This document shows positions 1-5,382 of a stretch of 5,467 nucleotides of DNA, piece after piece. Positions within the stretch are counted from its first letter, which is position 1. Each line of letters begins with the position of its first letter. The notes under the pieces are model-generated. The model saw only the letters and a program-made list of their open reading frames with translations, was not told where the DNA came from and ran no database searches. Made by a program: the position numbers and the translations under genes. Source of the stretch: an archaeon (GTDB lineage Archaea > Thermoproteota > Nitrososphaeria > Nitrososphaerales > Gagatemarchaeaceae); the NCBI GenBank assembly GCA_021822995.1, contig JAKAPN010000084.1:1-5467 (forward strand), in the 5' to 3' direction.

Positions 1-1
1 C

Positions 2-646
2 GACATAGAGATAGCCGAGAAGGGGCTGCTGTGGATGAAGCTGACCACCGAGGGGAAGCAGGTCCACGCGAGCCTCCCGAAGAAGGGGCTGAACGCCCAC
101 AGGGTCGGGATGGAGCTCGCCCTGGAGCTGGACAGGGTGCTCAACGGAAAGTACACGAAGAAGAACAGGCTCTACGACTACCCGGTCTCGTCGTTCGAGC
201 CCACGAAGGTCGAGCCCAACGTCGGGAACATCAACACCATTCCGGGCGAAGACGTGTCCTACTTCGACTGCAGGGTCCTCCCCGAATACGACCTCGACGC
301 CGTGGTCCGTGACGTGAAGGCGACCGTCCGACGGGTCGAGAAGAAGCGCCGGGCGAAAATCCGGTTCGAGAAGGTGCAGATGGAGTCCGCAGGGCCCGCG
401 ACCGCCAGCGACAGCGACGTCGCGGTCCTCTTGCGGAGGGCGGTCTCAGCTGTGACTGGGGTGAAGCCGAGGTTCACAGGGATCGGGGGGCAGACGGTGG
501 GGAACCTCTTCAGGAGGGACGGGATACCTACCGCCGTGTGGAGCACCATCGACGATGTCCCTCACGAGCCGAATGAATACTCGAAGCTGGCCAACCTCGT
601 CAACGACGCCAAGGTCTTCGCGTCGGTCCCGCTGCTGGCCGTCTAG
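2..646 (+). CDS. M20 family metallopeptidase (ArgE/DapE/carboxypeptidase G2-like), C-terminal part
   Basis: Zn-dependent cytoplasmic hydrolase of the M20 family, which cleaves amide bonds of N-acyl amino acids or small peptides (succinyl-diaminopimelate desuccinylase, acetylornithine deacetylase and carboxypeptidase G2 are relatives). The 5' end lies outside the window: the frame is open from base 2 and reads DIEIAEKGLLWMKLTTEGKQ. The next residues, HASLPKKGLNAHR, are the start of the family's dimerisation domain with its HAS.P..G.NA motif. The last third carries GIGGQTVGNLFRRDGIP and then DDVPHEPNEY, where the His of HEPNE is the usual C-terminal metal ligand. It stops at TAG 644-646. About 214 residues are visible of a family norm near 400, so the N-terminal metal-binding half is missing only because of the window edge. 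The exact substrate cannot be decided. High-GC codon use marks it as host sequence. The next gene is convergent after a 27-base gap. Confidence 0.9.
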   Translation, partial: DIEIAEKGLLWMKLTTEGKQVHASLPKKGLNAHRVGMELALELDRVLNGKYTKKNRLYDYPVSSFEPTKVEPNVGNINTIPGEDVSYFDCRVLPEYDLDAVVRDVKATVRRVEKKRRAKIRFEKVQMESAGPATASDSDVAVLLRRAVSAVTGVKPRFTGIGGQTVGNLFRRDGIPTAVWSTIDDVPHEPNEYSKLANLVNDAKVFASVPLLAV

Positions 647-673
647 CCGTCAGGGCAGCAGGTCGCGCCCGGC

Positions 674-1290
674 TCAGCGGGCCCTCAGGGCGTTGAGAAT
701 TACTGCGACGTCCATGACCTCCTGCAGCATCGAGCCCACGGCCGGTTCGATGTACCAGAAGCTGGCGATCGCCATCAGGACAAAGCTCCCTCCCATGCCG
801 AAGCAGATGCTCTGCTCGGCTATTCGGAGCATCCTCTGCCCTATGGCCACGCCGTCCCCCACCTTGGCGACGTCGTCGACCAGGAGGACCGCGTCGGCCG
901 CCTCGGCGGATATCCCGGTGCCATGGGCTCCCATGGCCACCCCCACCGCGGCGGTGGCCAGAGCCGGGGCGTCGTTTATCCCGTCACCTACCATGACCGA
1001 GGAACCATACCCTTCCGTCAGCCGCCTCACCTCTTGCACCTTCTGCTCCGGGAGGAGGTCCGCCTCGACCCTCTATCCCCGGCTCCCTGGCGATGAGCTA
1101 GACGTTGGTCCGGTTGTCCCCGGTGAGCATGAACGTATGCCTGACCCCCAGCGCCCTCAGCTTCTGTACGAGAAAGGAGACCCCGGGTCCTGAGCGGCGA
1201 TCAGCTCCGCGTTCGCCGCCCTGACGGGCGCCCCCCTCCACTCGACCATGGCGACCGACCTGCTGCTTACCTTCGGGGTGGGCCTCCTCC
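674..1290 (-). pseudogene. Heavy-metal (P1B-type) P-type ATPase, decayed 3' fragment
   Basis: Remnant of a membrane cation-exporting ATPase. Reading the minus strand downward, pieces of one protein appear in successive frames. Around 1260-1195 SVAMVEWRGAPVRAANAEL resembles the start of the P-domain. After a frame change, KLRALGVRHTFMLTGDNR (to about 1101) carries the TGDN motif, followed by a TAG at 1098-1100. After another frame change near 1070, RVEADLLPEQKVQEVRRL leads into MVGDGINDAPALA, the hinge/Mg motif. The last two membrane helices follow, ending DVAVILNALRAR before the stop at 674. The spacing from VAMV to TGDN (about 48 residues) agrees with intact homologues, so these are true remnants. 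The DKTGT phosphorylation site, the CPC-type helix and any N-terminal metal-binding domain are absent. At least two frameshifts plus one stop make a functional product very unlikely. Metal specificity cannot be read from what is left. The upstream limit is approximate. Confidence 0.85.
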
Positions 1291-1453
1291 TGGGGCGGGT
1301 GGTGCGCCTGGCGAAGCGCTGCGCGAAGATCTCCAGTGGAGAAGAGCAGGTCCAAACCGGTCGTCCCGCTCCGTGATTGGATGGCGCCGGTCCTTGTGAA
1401 GCGAAATTCGGGGGCGTGAGCCGGGTCGAGCCTCCCGCTCTACGCTCTATGCC

Positions 1454-1481
1454 CTACCGCTCAGCTCGATAATTCCTATAG
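1454..1481 (+). repeat. Left copy of imperfect 28-bp inverted repeat
   Basis: Read on the + strand from 1454 this matches the minus strand read from 5382 down to 5355 at 21 of 28 positions without gaps. The shared blocks are CTACC at the outer end, TCA in the middle, and TAA-x-TCCTATAG at the inner end. It sits where composition changes from host-like to element-like. It may be a terminal inverted repeat or a recombination site. No target-site duplication could be recognised next to it, so the assignment is tentative. Confidence 0.4.
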
Positions 1482-1507
1482 ACTCCTTCTAGGTTTAGAC
1501 TACTAGG
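1479..1507. repeat. Degenerate tandem direct repeat (TAGACT...CTAGG)
   Basis: Two head-to-tail units share TAGACT followed by CTAGG: TAGACTCCTTCTAGG at 1479-1493 and TAGACTACTAGG at 1496-1507, separated by two bases. They directly follow the left inverted-repeat copy. Binding sites of a recombinase or regulator would look like this, but the units are short and could be chance. Confidence 0.35.
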
Positions 1508-1564
1508 CGTTTGATTTACGGTGCCTTATTCACGATCTTCCTTCTTGTGGGAGGTCAATCCCGG

Positions 1565-1628
1565 CTAACCATCCGTCATCCCACCATGTATCGCTGATGG
1601 CTGTGGGTTGGATTCGGACCTGGGTTAG
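1565..1628 (-). other. Nested inverted repeat just after the hic operon (possible 3' RNA structure)
   Basis: An outer pair, CTAACC at 1565-1570 with GGTTAG at 1623-1628, encloses an inner pair, CCCAC at 1580-1584 with GTGGG at 1603-1607. A competing inner pair, CATC at 1577-1580 with GATG at 1596-1599, is also possible. The outer arm begins three bases after the stop of the last gene of the leftward operon, so it would lie at the 3' end of that transcript. It could end or stabilise the message. There is no T-run typical of an intrinsic terminator, and it does not fold as a tRNA. Confidence 0.3.
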
Positions 1629-1631
1629 ACG

Positions 1632-2087
1632 CTACGAGCTAGAGACCTTCTCCATGTTAGTAATGGCTTGGACCACGACATTGTAAATCGGTTCGCCATA
1701 ACCGTTGTACTTGTCGTACTTGAAGACCTTCGTTAACACGGGCTTCATGAGAACCCTGAGGCCATCGGCGGTAAGGTACTCTTGGTCACGCTGTTCCCCC
1801 ATGAGTTCGAACTTCATTTCTGTTCCCACGTCCCTTGAAGTATCAATGGTGTCGGCAGAAGGTCTGCGCCTGAGCCGGTCAGGGACCTGGGCTGCGACAA
1901 CGTTGATTGAGTCAACCCCCACGTTCAGTGGATACCCCTGGGGAGACGTTGCGGGAGTCTTGAAAAGTTTCCGGACCACAATCTTTACTCTAAGCGTCGT
2001 GCCATCGCTCAACAGGTAGCGCGAGTAGTCTTCACGAAGAACCGCGAAGTCTGCCTCGACCATACCTGCATCGGCGGGTGCGCTCAA
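1632..2087 (-). CDS. Uncharacterised 151-residue protein, third gene of the hic operon
   Basis: Family not recognised. The protein is soluble with no signal peptide, membrane helix or metal motif. The first third, LREDYSRYLLSDGTTLRVKIVVRKLFKT, and the region SINVVAAQVPDRLRRRP look like alternating beta strands. The C-terminal part, DGLRVLMKPVLTKVFKYDKYNGYGEPIYNVVVQAI, is also strand-rich with many aromatics. The start is taken as TTG at 2087: it overlaps the HicA stop as TTGA, and GGAGGA lies six bases upstream. An ATG at 2063 (residue 9) is possible but has no ribosome-binding site. The overlap implies translational coupling to the HicA-like toxin, so it is made in step with the pair. It may be an accessory to the toxin-antitoxin pair or simply element cargo; nothing in the sequence decides this. 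It ends at TAG 1632-1634. Confidence 0.75.
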   Translation of the reverse strand: MSAPADAGMVEADFAVLREDYSRYLLSDGTTLRVKIVVRKLFKTPATSPQGYPLNVGVDSINVVAAQVPDRLRRRPSADTIDTSRDVGTEMKFELMGEQRDQEYLTADGLRVLMKPVLTKVFKYDKYNGYGEPIYNVVVQAITNMEKVSSS

Positions 2088-2302
2088 CGGAGCTCCTCCG
2101 AGAAGGTCTCACGACTGATTCCAACCTGCTCGAGAATCCCGAGCAGGGTCCCGGTTGCGAGTTCGTCGTCCATTGGGATGACTGTCATCAGGCCGCCCTT
2201 CTTTGCGACAACGTGAGAGCCTCTACCCTGCCTTATTTCAAAGCCTTTCTTTGAGAGATACTTTGCCATCTCTTTCCCTGAGACGACCGGTAGCTTGGGC
2301 AA
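2084..2302 (-). CDS. hicA: HicA-like toxin (YcfA family mRNA interferase)
   Basis: Small toxin of the HicA/YcfA family, a dsRBD-like fold that cuts mRNA and is neutralised by HicB. The 72 residues match the family length and pattern: KLPVVSGKEMAKYLSKKGF at the N-terminus, then RQGRGSHVVAKK with the GSH histidine (residue 30) in the catalytic position, and VIPMDDELATGTLLGILEQVGIS, the usual C-terminal helix region. The start is TTG at 2300-2302, placed directly after the TAA of the HicB-like gene (TAATTG). It is preferred over the ATG at residue 12 because the conserved LP.VSGKE segment lies between them. The next gene overlaps its TGA stop by four bases. The order antitoxin first, toxin second is the less common HicBA arrangement but is well known. 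The motifs look intact, so it is likely active. Confidence 0.85.
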   Translation of the reverse strand: MPKLPVVSGKEMAKYLSKKGFEIRQGRGSHVVAKKGGLMTVIPMDDELATGTLLGILEQVGISRETFSEELR

Positions 2303-2572
2303 TTAACCTTCAGTAGCAAGGACGACAAACTCAGGTTGGTCCACCCCTGTTGCATCAAGGATCGAAGCGATCGCGTCGAATGAACGCCTGATGGCTTCAT
2401 CCTTGCTTCGGCCCTGAGTTATGGCAGCAGGGATTTCAATACAACGTGCAACTATCCATCCTCGTTCATCCTCCTTGATTGCGACGTGGTACACGGGGCG
2501 CACGCGTCCCTTCTGGATAGGGGACGGGGCTAGGCGATAATTCTGGAACCCGAACTCTGCTGACATGGCCAT
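2303..2572 (-). CDS. hicB: HicB-like antitoxin
   Basis: Partner antitoxin of the following HicA-like toxin. The HicB core (partial RNase H-like fold) is VYHVAIKEDERGWIVARC followed by IEIPAAITQGRSKDEAIRR and SFDAIASIL, about residues 27-75 of 89. This shows the G.W.A...E.P...TQG.S..EA pattern of the family. Only about 14 residues follow, so the C-terminal DNA-binding domain of long HicB proteins is missing. Repression of its own promoter would have to come from another factor or be absent. The open frame runs up to 2815, but the extra part is unlike HicB and overlaps the neighbouring gene. I choose the ATG at 2572, which has GGGGTGAT nine bases upstream and a TATA-like box further up. An in-frame ATG at 2566 or GTG at 2503 are alternatives. 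TAA 2303-2305 abuts the HicA start. Confidence 0.8.
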   Translation of the reverse strand: MAMSAEFGFQNYRLAPSPIQKGRVRPVYHVAIKEDERGWIVARCIEIPAAITQGRSKDEAIRRSFDAIASILDATGVDQPEFVVLATEG

Positions 2573-2581
2573 GCTAGCTGA

Positions 2582-2625
2582 ATCACCCCAGGTAGGCATG
2601 CAGACCAGTGCATCGTTATTTAATA
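2582..2625 (-). promoter_or_regulatory. Promoter and ribosome-binding site of the hic operon
   Basis: On the minus strand a TATA-like box, TATTAAATAA (2625 to 2616), would place transcription start near 2594. GGGGTGAT (2589 to 2582), close to the archaeal Shine-Dalgarno consensus, lies nine bases before the ATG at 2572. The match of both elements to one start is why that ATG was chosen. An upstream in-frame ATG at 2599 lies too close to the box to be transcribed from it. Confidence 0.5.
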
Positions 2626-2766
2626 CTTGTGAACTTAAAATCGGCAGAACGGGGCTCGTTTCGGACAGATACAGGCGGAAGCGCCTTGTTTTTCGACGGA
2701 TGCCCCTTAATTTAGTTGATTCTTGCGTGTATTCCCTGACGGACCGCCAGAGTTGGTTTTGGTTTG

Positions 2767-3264
2767 TCAGCTCCCTGGGGAGAGCAAGGGTTTCACGTCT
2801 TTCCCGGTGTCGCATCTAGCGTCCCAGCCACAGCCGGGGCATGTCACCCGGAAGAAGTGGTGGACGTGCAGCGCTAGCGCGAGATAGCGGTTCTCAAGTC
2901 TCCACCGCTTTTTGACAGTTGAGAGATCGATGGTGTCGCCGCAGCGCCTGCATTTTACAGCAGCCCGCGAGGTGAGAAAGCCGTCGCCGCTGAGGAAGGC
3001 TTGCCCAGGTTCCGGGCCAACTGAAGCAGGGCGACTAACAGGAAGGAGCCAGGTTAGCGCTCCGTTCTCCCTTACGAGAGTTCCCATTTCGAGGTGGTAC
3101 TTCACAAGACGGTCAACGTCTTTTTCGAGAGCAAAGTCAGACATCTTGTCGAAGCCGGTAATCTCCTTCGCATACCTACACAATTCAACGTTGGTGAGTG
3201 GGCCGTGCTTGATGGTGAGGTCCCGATAGATTCGGTCCTTGTCTGTCCTCACTGCACGTGGCAT
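2767..3264 (-). CDS. Winged-helix and zinc-ribbon protein, putative DNA-binding regulator
   Basis: A 165-residue protein whose exact family I do not recognise. Residues 10-75 (DRIYRDLTIKHGPLTNVELC through LVRENGALTWLLP) read as a winged helix: a helical half with L.N.EL.RYAK, then a VRENGALTWL wing. A Pro/Gly linker follows (76-95). The C-terminal domain has CRRC at 105-108 and CPGC at 142-145 with a further Cys at 151, a zinc-ribbon pattern with a basic, aromatic stretch between (KKRWRLENRYLALALHVHHFF). The layout suggests a DNA-binding regulator, and its divergent position next to the rep gene suggests copy or transcription control. This is inference from context. The start is ATG 3264, preceded by GGAAGGGA and a TATA-like box. 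Its 3' end lies about 195 bases upstream of the HicB-like gene, which appears to have its own promoter. Moderate GC, consistent with the element. Confidence 0.75.
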   Translation of the reverse strand: MPRAVRTDKDRIYRDLTIKHGPLTNVELCRYAKEITGFDKMSDFALEKDVDRLVKYHLEMGTLVRENGALTWLLPVSRPASVGPEPGQAFLSGDGFLTSRAAVKCRRCGDTIDLSTVKKRWRLENRYLALALHVHHFFRVTCPGCGWDARCDTGKDVKPLLSPGS

Positions 3265-3417
3265 TTGTCCCTTCCGGTAAAGAGCAGGGACGAGTCAATA
3301 TTATCTCTATGCTTCGACTGAAAGTGGTAACGGCTGAGCAATACGCTCCTCGTCGGATGGACCCAAGGTGGAAGGCTGCCTTGGGGGTCATTTCTAGCCG
3401 ACTACGAGTTAGACCAC
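3265..3417. promoter_or_regulatory. Divergent promoter region between regulator and rep, candidate origin
   Basis: A 153-bp gap between two divergent genes. On the minus strand ATAATATT (3304 to 3297) is a TATA-like box about 35 bases from the regulator start. The rep ATG has no Shine-Dalgarno motif, so a leaderless or very short leader transcript is likely; no clear TATA box was seen for it. The region also holds the 7-bp hairpin at 3362-3385. Rolling-circle elements commonly keep their nick site close to rep. Confidence 0.4.
3362..3385 (+). repeat. Perfect 7-bp hairpin upstream of rep, candidate nick site or operator
   Basis: CCCAAGG at 3362-3368 pairs with CCTTGGG at 3379-3385 around a 10-base loop (TGGAAGGCTG). 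Outer bases GA before and GGTC after extend the pairing if two bases bulge. It ends 32 bases before the rep start codon. A hairpin at this place fits a rolling-circle double-strand origin or an autoregulatory operator. I could not match its loop to a known nick consensus. Confidence 0.45.
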
Positions 3418-4513
3418 ATGGCGGATTGCGGCACCCCACGTCGTGTCTGGACTTGTTCGAAGGGTTCCAGTCACAAGAGAGTGGCCCGGATAGGCTGCAA
3501 GCGTCCGCTCTGTTACTTCTGCGCTTCCGCGAAGAAGGTTGAGCAGGTTGCCGACAGGATGGAACTCCTCGACACGGTGTACTCGGCGCTCCATGAGACG
3601 GTCTCGGCCTCGATGTTCACGTTCACCATGAAAGACGATCTTTGGGAGCGGGTGGACGCCGATCCCAACGCTGCAAGGGCTCTGGAACGCATCGTCGTGA
3701 AGGTACTTTCAGAATATTTCGGCGGAGAATCAGTGCCTGTCGAGGGTCAGAAGAGCGTCAGACGTTATGTTCTGGGGGGCGATGTTGCGGCTCAGTTCTC
3801 TCACTCCTTCCATCCCGCGAAAGAATGCCCTGGTAAGGACTGCCTACATTGCAGGGGGGAGGGGGTGCAAAGGAAACGTCTGGAGAGGGGCGGACTATCA
3901 CGTCCACGCTGTAGTCTACTCGATGATGTTTGACCGATTGTACGAAGTCTACGGTCTGGACGGTCTCTCAAAGGGTGCCTTCGTTAAGCGGACGCTTTCG
4001 CTCTCCCGAGGCGAAGTTAGGAGGATGTGTTACGAGCTCGGTAGGGCTTGGAGGCGTGAGGTCGAGGCATTATACGGCGAATCTTCTGCCTCAGAGTTCG
4101 TGGTGAACTACAGGTACTATCCCGAGAGTCACGACGTCAAGTTCTGCCTGGAGTACACCTTCCGTCCCGAGGTCCGGGATGCCTATCGCGAAGTCGTGTA
4201 CAACAACTGCGCTCCGAGGACCGACGAGGAGACGGTCTGGTTCGAGCAGATGCTCACGAAGCGCAAACCATGGTCCCATCGTCATTCTGGCTTCGGGTGG
4301 ATGAGCAACGCTGTCCTGAACAAGTATGCCTGGCGCGTTGGCGTACAGTTCAAGCGGAAGGCGGATCGGATGAAGGTCAGGAGGACGCTGTTCTGCGATC
4401 TCTGCGGAGCGAAAATGGAGTCGAACTGGTATGATAAGCCATTGACTCTGGAAGAGGTCGTGCATCTCGGACTCGGCATCTTGATTTCAGATAGGAGGGG
4501 AGAAGATGGTTGA
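3418..4513 (+). pseudogene. HUH rolling-circle Rep-like endonuclease, split by a one-base frameshift
   Basis: Replication initiator of the HUH endonuclease class, which nicks the origin through a tyrosine. Two frames join to one protein of about 364 residues. The first (3418 to about 3864) has an N-terminal Cys cluster (C4, C13, C27, C32, C35) and ASMFTFTMKDD (motif I, residues 65-74). The second (about 3866-4513) has YHVHAVVYS, with His161 and His163 forming the HUH motif II. It continues with VKFCLEYTFRPEV, whose Tyr246 is a candidate for motif III, though the family's usual Tyr-x3-Lys is not clear. It ends with FCDLC at 325-329. Removing one G from the G-run at 3861-3865 joins the frames and gives a Cys set C137, C142, C145, C150 spaced x4-x2-x4, probably a zinc site. 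Without that change the first frame stops at 3931-3933, so Rep would lack its HUH motif. The start is ATG 3418, the first in the frame after a stop at 3328. Sequencing error is possible. Confidence 0.75.
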
Positions 4514-4712
4514 AGGCGTTGAAGCAAGCTATTGTAGGCTCTTGGAAATCGTCAAGAAGCCGACTCAAGAGAACTGGTACGAGAGGTATAGCAGTGGTCT
4601 TCGCTTGGATAGGGTCGAGCAGGGTCGGCGGCTTGTGGCTGTTACCCCCGTCCTCCCTGCAGCATGGTCTAATCCAGATTGGACCTCTAACGTTCGGAGT
4701 ATTGAGTCCTAG
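4506..4712 (+). CDS. Small 68-residue protein coupled to rep, function unknown
   Basis: Not recognised. The ATG at 4506 lies inside the last codons of rep (8-bp overlap, ATGGTTGA) and has a strong Shine-Dalgarno motif, AGGAGGGG (4493-4500), five bases upstream. This is the main evidence that it is real. The protein begins MVEGVEASYCRLLEIVKKP, likely a helix, then a Trp/Tyr/Arg-rich middle (NWYERYSSGLRLDRVEQGRR) and a hydrophobic, Pro-rich end (LVAVTPVLPAAWSNPDW). There is no membrane helix or metal motif. Translational coupling suggests a role with Rep, such as copy control or a replication accessory, but this is inference. A longer frame starting at 4510 lacks a placed ribosome-binding site. 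The TAG stop at 4710-4712 shares bases with the stop of the convergent gene. Confidence 0.5.
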   Translation: MVEGVEASYCRLLEIVKKPTQENWYERYSSGLRLDRVEQGRRLVAVTPVLPAAWSNPDWTSNVRSIES

Positions 4713-5343
4713 GTCAAATCTGCGCAGTTGAGCGGAAAGCAGCTCTTGACTTGAGGGTAGTGTTCGGATAGTAGCTGAAGAGCTGTGTCAAGTTGTTCGT
4801 TAGACAAGCCCCCGGCATTGATGTAGGGGATTATGATTTCACTATACTTCTTGCCATATACTAGCATCTCTCTCGTTAGTCTATCGAAGTCCTGCATCGA
4901 CCTGAAGACTCCCTTCACGAATGATGCGAGGGTCGAATGCTGAGGCACTGGTGGAAGCGACGCGAACCGTAGTATGGCGTCATTGGTGTCCATGTTGTCC
5001 TTCTTGTGTTGCTTTTTCGTCTGGGCAATCAGCTCCGACAACGCATTCGTCGTGATCCTTATTCCGAGGTAGTCGAGGAATGCCCTGCAGGCAGCTGGTG
5101 CTGTTCGGTAACTGTTTGCCGATATGATACCATCGTTCCTGCGCCTGTTTCCAAGGACTGCGAAGTACTGTTGCATCGCCTTGTCCTGTCTTATGGTCTC
5201 GTGTAGGTTCCACAGCTTTGCGTTTCGTGGTGTTCCGTGGCATCTATGCCGTTGTTCTTTCGTTGAGTATTGATTCGCGTAGTGTGAGAAGGGTCCCGCT
5301 TTGTTCTCGATTAAAGAAGGGAGGTCACCGAGGGTCCGTTTAG

Positions 5344-5353
5344 GCTCTAGAGC
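5344..5353. repeat. 10-bp perfect palindrome near the right edge
   Basis: GCTCTAGAGC is its own reverse complement and is followed one base later by the palindrome CTATAG (5355-5360), which opens the right inverted-repeat copy. It lies just downstream of the stop codon of the membrane protein gene. It may be part of a recombinase or protein binding site; it could also be chance. Confidence 0.35.
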
Positions 5354-5354
5354 G

Positions 5355-5382
5355 CTATAGGACTTAGCTCGATGATAGGTAG
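5355..5382 (-). repeat. Right copy of imperfect 28-bp inverted repeat
   Basis: The minus strand from 5382 to 5355 matches the + strand at 1454-1481 at 21 of 28 positions, ungapped. It overlaps the last codons and stop (TAA 5366-5364) of the host membrane protein gene. If this is the element's end, insertion occurred at the 3' end of that gene without removing its stop, as is common for archaeal integrative elements. Confidence 0.4.

Larger units (their letters stand above)
1291..1631. other. Gene-free stretch: decayed host flank, candidate left element edge, nested inverted repeat
   Basis: No convincing coding sequence. From 1291 to about 1450 the bases are GC-rich like the ATPase remnant and may be unrecognisable ATPase sequence. 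Composition drops near 1460. The rest holds the left copy of an imperfect 28-bp inverted repeat (1454-1481), a degenerate direct repeat (1479-1507) and a nested inverted repeat (1565-1628) just beyond the stop of the leftward operon. No tRNA could be folded from either strand. Confidence 0.6.

Noticed and set aside
555..1193. Long + strand open frame of 212 codons
   Set aside because: It overlaps the M20 3' end and is antisense to clear P-type ATPase motifs. Its Ser/Arg/Pro-rich product is typical of GC-rich shadow frames.
1561..1630. tRNA-like fold from the CTAACC/GGTTAG pair and a GGTCCGAATCC-like loop on the minus strand
   Set aside because: The T-stem does not pair, no D-arm or anticodon arm fits, and the length is too short for a tRNA.
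2573..2815. N-terminal extension of the HicB-like frame up to 2815
   Set aside because: The extra 81 residues are unlike HicB, overlap the zinc-ribbon gene's 3' end, and lie upstream of the TATA-like box and ribosome-binding site that fit the ATG at 2572.
4091..4568. Minus-strand open frames under the rep 3' half
   Set aside because: Antisense to well-supported Rep sequence, with no recognisable motifs and no continuation of the recombinase catalytic domain.
4510..4731. Alternative + strand frame of 73 codons downstream of rep
   Set aside because: It overlaps the 68-codon gene in another frame, and the Shine-Dalgarno motif is spaced for the ATG at 4506 instead.
1463..5373. 8-base direct repeat AGCTCGAT at 1463-1470 and 5366-5373 as attL/attR
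   Set aside because: Too short to be significant between two regions of this size. The longer inverted match over the same bases explains the edges better.
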